Positions 36,482 to 45,595 of a stretch of DNA of 64,000 bases are shown piece after piece. Each line of letters begins with the position of its first letter. Position 1 is the stretch's first letter. This DNA comes from Chthonomonadaceae bacterium (GTDB taxonomy: Bacteria; Armatimonadota; Chthonomonadetes; Chthonomonadales; Chthonomonadaceae): contig DAIDHN010000008.1 of the NCBI GenBank assembly GCA_027459665.1, positions 21,185 through 85,184 of the forward strand, in the 5' to 3' direction. A program made the translations under genes and the position numbers. The notes beneath the pieces were generated by a model, which saw only the letters and a program-made list of their open reading frames with translations, made no database searches and was not told the origin of the DNA.

Positions 36482-37981
36482 ATGGGAAACGATACTCTTC
36501 GGGACTTGCTCAACAGAATTGAAGAACTGGGTCGTGAAAACCTGCATTTGAAGGTTCAGATGCAGGATAAGTGGCTTGCACTAGAGCAAAACGCCCCGTA
36601 CCACAGTTTATTTGACAAAAGCCGCATACCCCGCCTCATTCTCAATGGCTCGGATGGAAGCATTCTCGACGCAAACGAGGCAGCGGTCTGTTTTTACGGG
36701 CATGAACGGGAAGCCCTGCTGCGCATTCCTGTGGTAGAACTCGACCTCTCTCTTCATTCCGGGGTGTGGATGCAGCCTTTGCCAGAGCGCCGCAATGCCA
36801 GGCACCGCATTGCTTCTGGAGAAATCAAGGAAGTAGAAGTACTTTGCAGTACGATTTTCCTGCCCGACCGCCCTCTGCTGCAGTGGGATATTTTGGAGAC
36901 AGCGCCTGTTAACCCAGCGCCGCAAGCGCTGCAGCGCAGTGAAAACGCATTCAGGCAGCTGGTGGAAACCGCCGCCGACCTCATTTACCGTACCGACAGC
37001 AAAGGATACTTCACCTATGCAAACCCGTCCTGCCTGCGGCTGACCAACTGCACATTGGAAGAAATGCGCTCACTGCATTTTAGTGATCTGGTGCGCCCGG
37101 ATTATCATTACACAGTACATACTTTTTACCTTTCACAGGCTATGAGGCGCGTGCCAACCACCTACTGTGAAATGCCCCTGCTTACGAGGGATGGTTCAGA
37201 GCTGTGGATAGGGCAGAACGTGCAGCTGATGCGCAGGGGAAGAAGACTGATTGGGTTTCAGGCTGTGGCACGAGACATTACAGAGAGAAAACGGCTGGAA
37301 CAGCCTCTGGCAGACCATATTTCTCACCTGCACAGGCGCAACCGAAAACTGCTTTCTACCCTCAACCGGCTGCAAAACCACAACACTACCCTGGAAGACC
37401 TGGCGCTTACCGACTATATGACGGGTTTGCTGAATCACCGCGCTTTTCAGGATGAGCTGGAGAAAATTTACCAAAGCGCAGTAGAAAACAGCACCGACCT
37501 ATCTCTGCTGCTCATTGACCTCGACGGTTTCAAAATGGTGAACGATACGAAGGGGCATCCGGCCGGCGATGCGCTTTTGCAGGCAGTAGGCAGTCTGCTG
37601 CTCAACCGTGTACGCTCAAGCGATGTACTGGCGCGCTATGGAGGAGAGGAGTTTGCCATTATTTTGCCCGGTGCAGACCAGAATGGCGCCATGGCGCAGG
37701 CAGAACGTTTTCGCAGACTGGTAGAGACTACGTTTGAGGCAGAGCAGATCACCGCCAGTTTTGGCGTAGCTACCCTGAATGAAGAAATTACCAACAGAAG
37801 ACATCTAATACACTCAGCAGATGCAGCGCTGTATGCCGCCAAGCAGTCTGGCAAGAATTGTGTGCGTCACTACGACCTGCTTGCTCCCGATGTACGCACC
37901 TCTATTTTTGCCGTAGTTGCGCAGCAGCCTGCAGCCGAAGGAATTTCCAGCCAGCCCGAGCTGGAAGAAAACCCTGTTTAA
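36482..37981 (+). CDS. PAS-PAS-GGDEF diguanylate cyclase
   Basis: This 499-residue protein has a short N-terminal coiled coil, a first PAS domain (about 35-130), a second PAS/PAC domain (about 155-290), a coiled linker and a GGDEF domain (about 320-480). The active-site motif is GGEEF (about 387) and an inhibitory RxxD site (RSSD) lies five residues before it. It should make c-di-GMP with product feedback. The frame is open upstream to TTG 36353 and would encode a membrane-like helix, but that stretch overlaps the terminator-like leader; ATG 36482 is preferred. Its stop overlaps the minE stop on the other strand. Confidence 0.85.
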   Translation: MGNDTLRDLLNRIEELGRENLHLKVQMQDKWLALEQNAPYHSLFDKSRIPRLILNGSDGSILDANEAAVCFYGHEREALLRIPVVELDLSLHSGVWMQPLPERRNARHRIASGEIKEVEVLCSTIFLPDRPLLQWDILETAPVNPAPQALQRSENAFRQLVETAADLIYRTDSKGYFTYANPSCLRLTNCTLEEMRSLHFSDLVRPDYHYTVHTFYLSQAMRRVPTTYCEMPLLTRDGSELWIGQNVQLMRRGRRLIGFQAVARDITERKRLEQPLADHISHLHRRNRKLLSTLNRLQNHNTTLEDLALTDYMTGLLNHRAFQDELEKIYQSAVENSTDLSLLLIDLDGFKMVNDTKGHPAGDALLQAVGSLLLNRVRSSDVLARYGGEEFAIILPGADQNGAMAQAERFRRLVETTFEAEQITASFGVATLNEEITNRRHLIHSADAALYAAKQSGKNCVRHYDLLAPDVRTSIFAVVAQQPAAEGISSQPELEENPV

Positions 37982-38238
37982 GAAAGCACCCGGCGTATCG
38001 GTATATTGGCCACCAGTGCCACCGCTCCGTCGCCGCGCTCTATTTTCATATCCAGTTCGTCTTCTTCTATTTCCACGTATTTTTGCAGCACCTGCAGTAT
38101 TTCCAGCCGCATATTCTCCATTTGCTCCGGTGGTATGGAGGCGCGATCCTGCAGCAATACAAGTCGAAGACGGTCTTTCGCTATGCCACGCGTACTTGCG
38201 TCTGTTCTTCCCAACAGGCGTTCCAGAAAGCTCTTCAT
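37978..38238 (-). CDS. minE: Cell-division topological specificity factor MinE
   Basis: The 86-residue product has the MinE pattern. An N-terminal membrane-binding/MinD-interacting stretch (SFLERLLGR, then AKDRLRLVLLQDRA) is followed by the dimerisation domain (EILQVLQKYVEIEEDELDMKIE). It stimulates MinD ATPase and positions the MinCD inhibitor. It is last in minC-minD-minE, 30 bases after minD, with an AAGGGGGC site. The gene converges on the diguanylate cyclase and the two TAA stops overlap. Confidence 0.96.
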   Translation of the reverse strand: MKSFLERLLGRTDASTRGIAKDRLRLVLLQDRASIPPEQMENMRLEILQVLQKYVEIEEDELDMKIERGDGAVALVANIPIRRVLS

Positions 38239-38268
38239 GGTATTGCCCCCTTCATAAAAAAATAAAGT

Positions 38269-39084
38269 CTATCTTCTTACTGCGAACAGTTTTTTCAGAT
38301 TCTCCAGAAAACTGGTGCGTACCTCCAGATCGAGGAAGGGCACCTCTTCACCGAGCAGGCGGTGAGCAATATTGCGGTATGCCTGCCCTGCCATGCTTTC
38401 TTTTACCAGTGCGGCCGGTTCGCCGCGGTTGGTAGAGGTAATAATGTCTTTGTCGTCTGGCACAATACCAAGCAGTTTCACTCCGCTGCCCAGCACATCC
38501 TGCACATCCTGTACGCTGAGCATTTCCTGGTTTTTCACCATTTCAGGCCTAAGCCGGTTTACCACGAGCTGCGGGCTGTGCAGCCCCTGTGCCTCCAGCA
38601 GCCCTATAATACGGTCGGCATCCCGCACAGAGGCCATTTCAGGGTTGGTAACCACAATTGCTTCGGTTGCACCGGCAGTAGCATTTTTAAAGCCCTGTTC
38701 AATACCGGCTGGGCAGTCGATGAAAATAAAATCGAAGCCTTCCTCTTTCAGTTCCTGCACTACCTGCTGCATTTGCGCCACGCTTACGGCGCTTTTATCT
38801 CGAGTTTGAGCGGCAGGCAGCAGAGCAAGGTTTTGTGTGTGCTTGTCACGTATCAGCGCCTGGCGCAGCTTTGCTCTGCCCTCCACCACATCTACCATAT
38901 CGTATACGATGCGGTTCTCCAGGCCCAGTGCAAGGTCAAGGTTGCGCAGGCCGATATCGGCATCGACCAGTGCAATTTTTTTATCCAGTGCAGCCAGCGC
39001 CGTGCCTACATTGGCAGTAGTAGTGGTTTTACCTACCCCTCCCTTGCCAGATGTAACCACAATTACGCGTGCGTTTTCCGCCAT
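38269..39084 (-). CDS. minD: Septum site-determining ATPase MinD
   Basis: This 271-residue ParA-family ATPase has the deviant Walker A SGKGGVGKTTT (residues 12-22), the A' loop ALVDADIGLRNLDLALG and Walker B FIFIDCPAG. The C-terminal amphipathic membrane-targeting helix (FLENLKKLFAVRR) is present. It recruits MinC to the membrane. Full length; it sits between minC (40-base gap) and minE. Confidence 0.97.
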   Translation of the reverse strand: MAENARVIVVTSGKGGVGKTTTTANVGTALAALDKKIALVDADIGLRNLDLALGLENRIVYDMVDVVEGRAKLRQALIRDKHTQNLALLPAAQTRDKSAVSVAQMQQVVQELKEEGFDFIFIDCPAGIEQGFKNATAGATEAIVVTNPEMASVRDADRIIGLLEAQGLHSPQLVVNRLRPEMVKNQEMLSVQDVQDVLGSGVKLLGIVPDDKDIITSTNRGEPAALVKESMAGQAYRNIAHRLLGEEVPFLDLEVRTSFLENLKKLFAVRR

Positions 39085-39124
39085 ATACTCTCCGTCCCCT
39101 TCCTGAGAAATCTTTACTTGCTGT

Positions 39125-39808
39125 TTATACCGGAAAAACCTGTATGTTTCCGTGTTCTATACGTGCCACTTCCGGCCGGCGGGCATCTTTTTCATTGTTT
39201 TCCGGTGCCTGGGCAATGCAGCCTGCAATGCGCAGCTGGGGCGGGCAGAGCCTTCCAGCAATAATGCGCGCTTCCGTGTCTCCCTGGCAGCCGGCATGCG
39301 CCAGACCGCGGAGTGCGCCAAATACCACCACATCTCCCACCGCAATCACCTCTGCACCTGCGTTGACATCGCCTCCAATGGTAATGTGCCCGCTGTGCAC
39401 CACTCTCTGCCCCGATCGCACAGTGCCCGGCACATAGAGAGCGTTGCCCCCTCCAACTACTCGATGGGCGCTGTCTACTTTTGAACCGGGCGGAAGCATG
39501 TAGTTGGTAAGCAAAAGAGATCGTGCCGCTGCCTGGGTAGTAAGATCGGTGCCCACCAGCGCTACTGTCTGCAGGCCAAAACTGTGCTTGGCCGTGTCTA
39601 TCAGGCTGCTGAGGGAGGCTGCATCCAGCATACGATTGGCCACATCGACCGTAAGCAGAGCGCCCTTGCCGGCAAACTGGCTGCGCTGGGCTTCCAGGCA
39701 TCCCACTGCCTGCGAGACTATCTCTTCCCAGTCTCCTTCAGGCGGCAGCGTCAGCAATAATTCCAGCAGCAAACCGTTGTGCCATGGCGTACATTCTACC
39801 TGTTGCAA
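39125..39808 (-). CDS. minC: Septum site-determining protein MinC
   Basis: The 227-residue protein has a variable N-terminal FtsZ-binding domain (about 1-100). Its C-terminal right-handed beta-helix domain (about 110-220) carries RVVGGGNALYVPGTVRSGQR and GDVVVFGALRGLAHAG, which bind MinD. The start is TTG 39808, with GAGGAGAA eight bases ahead; an ATG just upstream is out of frame and stops at once. First gene of the min operon. Confidence 0.93.
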   Translation of the reverse strand: MQQVECTPWHNGLLLELLLTLPPEGDWEEIVSQAVGCLEAQRSQFAGKGALLTVDVANRMLDAASLSSLIDTAKHSFGLQTVALVGTDLTTQAAARSLLLTNYMLPPGSKVDSAHRVVGGGNALYVPGTVRSGQRVVHSGHITIGGDVNAGAEVIAVGDVVVFGALRGLAHAGCQGDTEARIIAGRLCPPQLRIAGCIAQAPENNEKDARRPEVARIEHGNIQVFPV

Positions 39809-39935
39809 TCCATCTTCTCCTCAATTCTTGCGGGGAATTTGAGCATCTTTGCAAATCTGCTCTTTTCAGGCTTCTATTCTACGCGCATGTTGAATAATCC
39901 TGCCAGATTGGCAGCTGCAGGCATGCCAAAACAAA

Positions 39936-39963
39936 ACAGGGATGAGCATATACTCATCCCTGT
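39936..39963 (-). terminator. Terminator of the TIGR03803 repeat gene
   Basis: A perfect 11-bp stem (39936-39946 with 39953-39963) with a 6-base loop lies 40 bases past the minus-strand stop at 40003 and is followed on that strand by TTTTGTTTTGG. Confidence 0.65.
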
Positions 39964-40002
39964 CTGTCTGCACCCGTATTCTGGCGGGCGTTTCAGAAGG
40001 TA

Positions 40003-41787
40003 TCAGGGCAGAAAACAGAACTCTGTGCCCTGAAAACCACCCTGGTTAAAGCCCAGGTGTACCAGCACTCTGCCCAGCACGTGCGAGGGCGCTGAGGCAG
40101 GGAAAGTAATAGAGAGAGTTGTACTTGCCCCGGGGGCAAGGCTGCCCCCTGTGAACAGGTAAGACATCGGTAGGAACTGTTTTCCACCTGCAATCAGCGA
40201 GCCGCCGGTCATTACTATGCTGCTGGCAGAAATTGTGCCCAGGTTGCTAATGGCACAGTGAATGGTTAAGGTGCCGTCTGGATTGCGTGATGCCGAGAAA
40301 GGAGTCATGAGCAGGCGCACATACCCGGCAAGAAACACCTTGTTGTTTGAGTTGTTGGTAATGTTGGGGTCGTACACTGTGATCGGCATAGCGGTTTGGC
40401 CTGCAATGTATGAAGGCGGAAGCACTGCCTGTATGCTTGTGCTGCTGAGAACAGTGGTGGCAAGCGGGGTGCTGCCCCACATTACTATCGAGTTGCTTGC
40501 ATAGCCGTTGCCTGTGAGGCTCAGTGTAAGCGGCCCTTTGCCGCCGTTGTTAATGGGCGCCTGGTTTGGGCTGAGCAGCTGGGTATAGGGACCAACGCGA
40601 AAAACCATTCCCTTGCCTGCACCGCCGTATTCGGTTACGCCAAACAGGTTGCCATTGTTCGAGCGCACCAGCGTGGCGGTAGGGCTGTTGCCATCTCCGT
40701 TGCTGCTGGTGAACGAGTAGAGAGAGTTGAACTGCCATGCGCCGGGCGTAATGCTGGAGGGAACCATGTTCCATACGGTTCCTGCTCCATATTTGCCGCC
40801 CTGGTTGGTGGTGCCCACCAGAATGCCTGAGGGCAAAACTACTACTCCTCCGGTGGGGGTTGCTCCATCCTGGTTGTCGAAGTTGTGCAGGGTGGTGAAT
40901 GCAGCAGTAGAGGTGGAATATTCGTAAACGGTTCCGTAGTAATGGCTGCCACCGCTGTAGGTAGTGCCGTACAAATTTCCCTGTGCATCCAGTGTGGGCT
41001 GCACATACGGATAGGCCCCATCCGAAAAGTTGAATTGGTGGAGGGTGGTGAAATCGTAGTGAGGTTGGTGCGGTATCAATTCGTACAGGGTGCCGGCATC
41101 CGAGCTTCCGCCATAGTAGGCAGTGCCGAAAAGATCGCCTGCGGCATCTATGCAAAGACCGCCTTCAGGGTTTGCCCCGTCCTGGTTGCCAGTAAAGTCG
41201 TACAGGTCTATAGGCATGTAGCCAGAAGCGCTTTTTTGCAGTTTGTAAACGGTGCCAAGCTGGTTGCCTCCCCCATTGTAAGTGGTTCCAAAAATATCGC
41301 CCTGCGCGTCGAGAACCACTCCAGAGTAGGGATTGGCCCCCACCGAGCCATCGAAACTGTACAGCGCCTGAAAAGTGTAAGGCCCGCCTGCGGTGGGAGA
41401 AAGCTCAAAAACCGTCCCCGATCCGCCCGACCCGGCAGTGTAGGTAGTGCCGTACAGGTTGCCGCTGGCATCTATCGTGAGAGTGCCATATGGTATGGCG
41501 CCATCGTTTTGGGCGGTGAAATTGTAGAGTACCGTGAAATCTCCCAGCGGATCCAGTTTGTATACAGTGCCATCTTTATGCGAGCCGCCATACATGGTAG
41601 TGCCATATAGATTGCCCTTGTTGTCTGCGGCCAGGCCCCCGTAAGGCTGTGAAGGAACAGTGTAATACCCAAAAGTATGCACAGACTCGGCCGGGTCGGA
41701 GATTGGGGCGGTAGTCGCTTTTGCTAATACCGATATGCCAGCCAGCGTGCAGCACGCCAGCAGTGTTGTTAAGGTTTTGCCATTCAT
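40003..41787 (-). CDS. Secreted TIGR03803-type repeat protein
   Basis: The 594-residue protein has a signal peptide (TLLACCTLAGISVLAKA) and about eight repeats of roughly 45-50 residues. Each contains GNLYGTTYxGG...GTVYKL and a following Tyr/Phe-rich LYxFxxxDGAxP piece. This is the TIGR03803 Gly/Thr/Tyr repeat, likely a beta-propeller. The last ~170 residues are Ig-like, IPT/TIG-type (LTLSLTGNGYASNSIVMWGSTPL). It is probably exported or surface-attached. The ATG at 41787 has no clear ribosome-binding site; a 12-bp perfect palindrome lies directly upstream. Confidence 0.85.
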   Translation of the reverse strand: MNGKTLTTLLACCTLAGISVLAKATTAPISDPAESVHTFGYYTVPSQPYGGLAADNKGNLYGTTMYGGSHKDGTVYKLDPLGDFTVLYNFTAQNDGAIPYGTLTIDASGNLYGTTYTAGSGGSGTVFELSPTAGGPYTFQALYSFDGSVGANPYSGVVLDAQGDIFGTTYNGGGNQLGTVYKLQKSASGYMPIDLYDFTGNQDGANPEGGLCIDAAGDLFGTAYYGGSSDAGTLYELIPHQPHYDFTTLHQFNFSDGAYPYVQPTLDAQGNLYGTTYSGGSHYYGTVYEYSTSTAAFTTLHNFDNQDGATPTGGVVVLPSGILVGTTNQGGKYGAGTVWNMVPSSITPGAWQFNSLYSFTSSNGDGNSPTATLVRSNNGNLFGVTEYGGAGKGMVFRVGPYTQLLSPNQAPINNGGKGPLTLSLTGNGYASNSIVMWGSTPLATTVLSSTSIQAVLPPSYIAGQTAMPITVYDPNITNNSNNKVFLAGYVRLLMTPFSASRNPDGTLTIHCAISNLGTISASSIVMTGGSLIAGGKQFLPMSYLFTGGSLAPGASTTLSITFPASAPSHVLGRVLVHLGFNQGGFQGTEFCFLP

Positions 41788-41799
41788 CTGGTATACCAG
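41788..41799. promoter_or_regulatory. Perfect 12-bp palindrome at the translation start
   Basis: CTGGTATACCAG ends exactly at the base before the ATG of the TIGR03803 gene. It occupies the place of a ribosome-binding site and may be a regulator target or an RNA hairpin controlling translation. Confidence 0.45.
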
Positions 41800-42001
41800 C
41801 CGTACAAAAACAGGCTAGGGTACTGCAGAGTTAGTTTTTGCAATAGCTGGTTCCCTCCTTTCTTACCGTACTGTAAAGAAAAATGCGGAGTGCATTATGC
41901 TGTGTGTTCCGCATGGTGTATATTCGGTAGAAATTGGGAGGGCTTTACTGAGGGATATACCGGAAATAGTGCCCCTGACTGCTGCCTTGCACTGCAGTCG
42001 G

Positions 42002-42865
42002 CTACTGGTGCGAGGCAGGAAAGTGGTGCGTTTGGTTTGGGGCAAAATAGACAGTGCAGGCAACCAGCAGCCCTGCAATAAGCAGGTACTGCAGCCGCAC
42101 GCCGCGCCAGCCCATGAGTAGACGTGTAACGAGATAGAAGCCATACAGCAGCCAAACAATAAATGCGATGAGGTTGTGCGGGTCTAATGCCCATTGCTGA
42201 GGCGTAATGCGGGGGTTGGCGCGCGCCATATCGATCATGCCCAGCATCAGCCCGGCTGAAAGCAGGGGAAGCGCGAAGATAACCGCCCTGTAGGCTACAT
42301 TGTCGAGAGTGATCAGAGGGGGCAGCCTGCGCAGCAAACCGTTTACGCTGCGGGCCTTGAGCAGGTGATTTTGAAGCAGGTAGCAGCAGGCGCAGCCAAA
42401 TGAGACTACAAAGAGGGCGAAACTTGAGAGTATGCAGAGTACATGTATGCTGATGAGCTGTGTTTCGAGCAGACGGGTTTCATCCGGCGGCCTGTGCGCA
42501 TGCAGCAGACCTACAAAAAGCGCCATGCAGGCAATGGGCAGGGCCACAACTCCTACGGCAGGCAGATGAAATTTCAGGTCGGTGACTGCGAATGCGATCG
42601 CTGCGATCCATGCGAAAACAGAAAGCGTGCCGTAGAGGCTTGCAAACGGTGAGAGGTGTGTGCTAACGCACCATGAGCCGGTGGCGGCTACCTGCACTCC
42701 AATGCCTGCCAGCAGAAAGGGGCGCGCCAGGGCAATGAGTTTGTTGCGGCTGTATGCGATGGGAGCATTGCGCGCTTCCAGAAATATACTGGCGGTGTAG
42801 CCTACTGCCGAGAAAATATAAAGAGCAAGCGCCAGTATGTTGAGGGGTGCAAAGTAACCATTCAT
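42002..42865 (-). CDS. hemX: HemX/CcsA-like membrane protein
   Basis: This 287-residue protein has about eight membrane helices and belongs to the cytochrome-c-assembly (CcsA/ResC) superfamily. Its position directly after hemA, with a 4-base overlap (ATGA), matches HemX, which influences HemA level in Bacillus. The conserved WALDPHNLIAFIVWLLYG stretch is present in place of the full WWD motif, so it more likely tunes haem synthesis than attaches haem to cytochromes. Confidence 0.75.
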   Translation of the reverse strand: MNGYFAPLNILALALYIFSAVGYTASIFLEARNAPIAYSRNKLIALARPFLLAGIGVQVAATGSWCVSTHLSPFASLYGTLSVFAWIAAIAFAVTDLKFHLPAVGVVALPIACMALFVGLLHAHRPPDETRLLETQLISIHVLCILSSFALFVVSFGCACCYLLQNHLLKARSVNGLLRRLPPLITLDNVAYRAVIFALPLLSAGLMLGMIDMARANPRITPQQWALDPHNLIAFIVWLLYGFYLVTRLLMGWRGVRLQYLLIAGLLVACTVYFAPNQTHHFPASHQ

Positions 42866-44184
42866 TGCAGGGTCTCTTGTTCTGGCAAAAGGGCAGGGGG
42901 CGTGTTGGCCAAATTGCTGTTCAGCTCAAAAAGCGCTCTGGCTGCGCTGGGTAAATCAAACATCTGCGCGGTGTCCTCTGCGGCGCTCTGCTTGAGAATT
43001 TTTATTGGGGTGCGGGCAACCTGATCGATCAGAGCCGAAAGCAGGGCTTCTACGCTTTCCCGCTCTTTTGGTGAAAGGCCGGTTAGACGGGGTTCAAAAA
43101 TCTGCAGATATTCGTCACGCAGGGCATTCAGGTGCGTGCGCAGCTGTGCAATTACCGGGTTTACCTCCTGCACTCTGTACCATGCCAGGTATTCTTCGGT
43201 CTCTATGCCCACAATGGCTTCTGCACGATCTATTTCCGCCATGCGTCGCTGGGTGTCTGCATGCACTACCTGCTGCAAGTCATCCAGATTGTACAGAAAT
43301 ACGTTTTCGAGGGTATTTACATCGGGGTCTATGTCTCTGGGCAGTGCAATGTCAAAAAGAAACAGAGGTCTGCCCCGTCTTTTGCGCAGAACAGGCTGCA
43401 GATTGGCGCGGTGCAGCACAGGGTGAGGAGCAGAGGTGGAAGAGAGAACTATGTCGGCCTCCTGCAGCCCTGTTTCCATTGCTTCCTCCCAGTGCATGGC
43501 AGAGCCTCCGAGGTGTTCGGCAAGCTCTACTGCACGTGCATATGTTCTGTTTGCCACCACCACAAAACGCACTCCTCGTTCTACCAGGTGTTTGGCAGTA
43601 AGTTCGCTCATTTTGCCAGCACCTAGTATGAGTATGCGCGCCCTGTCGAACTGGTCAAATACGCGGCCTGCCATTTCCACGGCGACATGCCCTACCGAAT
43701 ACCTGCCTTTGCCCAGCCCTGTTTCTGTTTGAACGCGTTTGCCGGTGTGCAGCGCATGCTCAAACAGGCGGTGCAGCACCCTGCCGGTGCTGCCTGCCGC
43801 GCCTGCCATCTGCAGCGCCTGCCGCACCTGCCCCAGAATTTGCGCTTCGCCCAATGCAAGCGAGTCAAGCCCTGCCGCCACACGCATCAGATGGCGCACA
43901 GCGTCTTCTCCAGTCTGAAAGTCAAGCAGGCCCTCAAAGCTTTCTTCTGGCATGTGGTGAAAGTGCGCCATGTGCTCAAGCAGCATTTGGTAAAGCAGAC
44001 GGGGTTCGAGATCGGCTGTTACATAGAGTTCAGCGCGGTTGCAGGTAGAAAGCAGCACCGTTTCTGTCAGCGGCATTTGCGAAAGTGAGGCGTATGCCTG
44101 CGGCAGGGCGTGTTCGGGGTAATTGAAGCGTTCCCGAATAGTTATGGGCGCCTTGTGATGACTCAGTCCTATGCGTGCGAGCAT
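42862..44184 (-). CDS. hemA: Glutamyl-tRNA reductase
   Basis: The 440-residue enzyme reduces glutamyl-tRNA to glutamate-1-semialdehyde, the first committed step of tetrapyrrole synthesis. The catalytic Cys48 is in LLSTCNRAELY. The N-terminal start IGLSHHKAPITIRERF, the NADPH-binding ILGAGKMSELTAKHL and the C-terminal dimerisation helices are all present. It overlaps the siroheme gene by 16 bases upstream and hemX downstream, in a rex-led operon. Confidence 0.97.
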   Translation of the reverse strand: MLARIGLSHHKAPITIRERFNYPEHALPQAYASLSQMPLTETVLLSTCNRAELYVTADLEPRLLYQMLLEHMAHFHHMPEESFEGLLDFQTGEDAVRHLMRVAAGLDSLALGEAQILGQVRQALQMAGAAGSTGRVLHRLFEHALHTGKRVQTETGLGKGRYSVGHVAVEMAGRVFDQFDRARILILGAGKMSELTAKHLVERGVRFVVVANRTYARAVELAEHLGGSAMHWEEAMETGLQEADIVLSSTSAPHPVLHRANLQPVLRKRRGRPLFLFDIALPRDIDPDVNTLENVFLYNLDDLQQVVHADTQRRMAEIDRAEAIVGIETEEYLAWYRVQEVNPVIAQLRTHLNALRDEYLQIFEPRLTGLSPKERESVEALLSALIDQVARTPIKILKQSAAEDTAQMFDLPSAARALFELNSNLANTPPALLPEQETLQ

Positions 44185-44903
44185 GGCTTTTCTGTACCTG
44201 TATTGTCTGTCTCTAATTTCATACTGTTCAAAATTTTCTGCAGCTCACCTGCTGCCTGCTGCTCTGCCTCATAGTGCCGGCCGCCAGCGCAGTTTTGCAA
44301 AATGGCCGGCCATGCGCTTTCCAGAAAAAGCAGTGCTTCTTTCTTTTTTTGTGCAGACAAACCGGCTTGCAGTACCTGCTGCCTCAGTTGGCCCAGTATC
44401 TCAAGCGCCGGCCCGTACTCCGGCCCATACTGCTGCTGCAGCTGTTCGGCAATTCTGGCAGTCATGCGGGGCTGCGCCCCTCCTGTAGTTACCGCCAGGC
44501 AAAGCGGCCCGCGCCGCACCTGGGCCGGTACCACAAAGTCGCCCTGCTGCGGAGAATCGGCTACATTCACATGAATGCCCCTTGCTCTGCAGTCGGCGGC
44601 AATGGCTGCATTTACGCTGCGGCTGCTGGTTGCGGCGAAAACCAGCTGTGCCCCATGTAAATATTCGGAGGAATAGGAGGCGGTGTGCAGCACAATCTCA
44701 CCCACTGCTGCCTGCTGAATTAGGGTTTCTGCTGCTTCGAGGCATACCACACGCACCCGCGCACCGGCAGTGAGCAGGCTGTTTACCCGGCGCACTGCTA
44801 CCGTGCCGCCTCCAACCACGAGGCAGGGAACGCTGCTCAGTTCAAGTGCTATGCAAAATAGGGCGCACACTGTTGTTTTGTTCTCCTGCCTGCTCTTCCC
44901 CAT
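44169..44903 (-). CDS. Precorrin-2 dehydrogenase / sirohydrochlorin ferrochelatase (CysG N-terminal type)
   Basis: The 244-residue protein has the NAD-binding start LVVGGGTVAVRRVNSLLTAGARV. The family signature NVADSPQQGDFVVPAQVRRGPLCLAVTTGGAQPRMTARI follows. It converts precorrin-2 to siroheme, or at least sirohydrochlorin. No methyltransferase half is fused, as in Met8p/YlnF. The start is uncertain: ATG 44903 has AGGAAGAAA before it, and the frame is open to 44969 within the 3' end of rex, so the genes overlap whichever start is used. Confidence 0.88.
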   Translation of the reverse strand: MGKSRQENKTTVCALFCIALELSSVPCLVVGGGTVAVRRVNSLLTAGARVRVVCLEAAETLIQQAAVGEIVLHTASYSSEYLHGAQLVFAATSSRSVNAAIAADCRARGIHVNVADSPQQGDFVVPAQVRRGPLCLAVTTGGAQPRMTARIAEQLQQQYGPEYGPALEILGQLRQQVLQAGLSAQKKKEALLFLESAWPAILQNCAGGRHYEAEQQAAGELQKILNSMKLETDNTGTEKPCSHA

Positions 44904-45543
44904 TTTCTTCCTGCTCATTGCTGGATACATGGTACGATAAAACGGCAAGTTCCTGCATAAAAGAGACATTGCGCACTACCACAGCGGCAGGCAGACGCAA
45001 CAGGGTAGGCGCGAAATTGAGAATGGCGCGTACATCTGCGGCAACAAGAACCTCTGCAACACGCTGTGCAGCCCCGGCAGGAACTGCAAGTATGGCAATG
45101 CGTGCCTGCAGTGTCTCGTTTACTGTGGCAAAGCGTTGTATGTCTTGTACATACAAATTACGAACCTGACACCCAATGCGTTGTGGGTTGTTGTCGAACA
45201 CGGCCACCAGGTCCATTTGATGTTCGGTAAGACCGGGGTACCCAATGAGTGCAGAACCCAGGTTGCCCGCGCCCACCAGCACCACGGGCTGGCGGCGGTC
45301 TATTTTCAGTATGGCAGCAATGCTTTCTTGCAGCCGCGCCACGCTGTAACCCACTCCCGGCTTGCCAAATTCGCCAAAATAGGAGAGGTCTTTGCGAAAC
45401 TGGGCCGCGTTGATTCCAGTCTGCTGCTCAACATCTGCCGAGGAAACGGTTTCTGTGTGTGCCTGCTCCAGTTCGGTCAGCACGCGCAGATAAGTGGCCA
45501 GTCGGCCCAGGGTTGGTACGGGTACTCGGTTGGATGATGACAT
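44842..45543 (-). CDS. rex: Redox-sensing transcriptional repressor Rex
   Basis: This protein of about 233 residues has a winged helix N-terminal domain (RLATYLRVLTEL to FRKDLSYFGEFGKPGVGY, about 13-66). A Rossmann NADH-binding domain follows (VVLVGAGNLGSALIGY, about 87-102). Rex binds DNA when NADH/NAD+ is low and releases when NADH rises. Here it heads a siroheme/haem operon, as seen with rex-hemA in actinobacteria. A promoter and Rex-type operator lie immediately upstream, indicating self-control. ATG 45564 is an alternative start. Confidence 0.93.
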   Translation of the reverse strand: MSSSNRVPVPTLGRLATYLRVLTELEQAHTETVSSADVEQQTGINAAQFRKDLSYFGEFGKPGVGYSVARLQESIAAILKIDRRQPVVLVGAGNLGSALIGYPGLTEHQMDLVAVFDNNPQRIGCQVRNLYVQDIQRFATVNETLQARIAILAVPAGAAQRVAEVLVAADVRAILNFAPTLLRLPAAVVVRNVSFMQELAVLSYHVSSNEQEENGEEQAGEQNNSVRPILHST

Positions 45544-45568
45544 GGGCACTGCATTTTGCCTCATAACT

Positions 45569-45586
45569 GTGTGAAAGGTTGCACAA
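45569..45586 (-). promoter_or_regulatory. Candidate Rex operator
   Basis: On the minus strand the 18-base site TTGTGCAACCTTTCACAC matches the Rex consensus (TTGTGAA, four spacer bases, TTCACAA) at 12 of 14 fixed positions. It lies just after the predicted transcription start, where a bound repressor would block initiation. Confidence 0.65.
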
Positions 45587-45595
45587 TCTAGTTTC

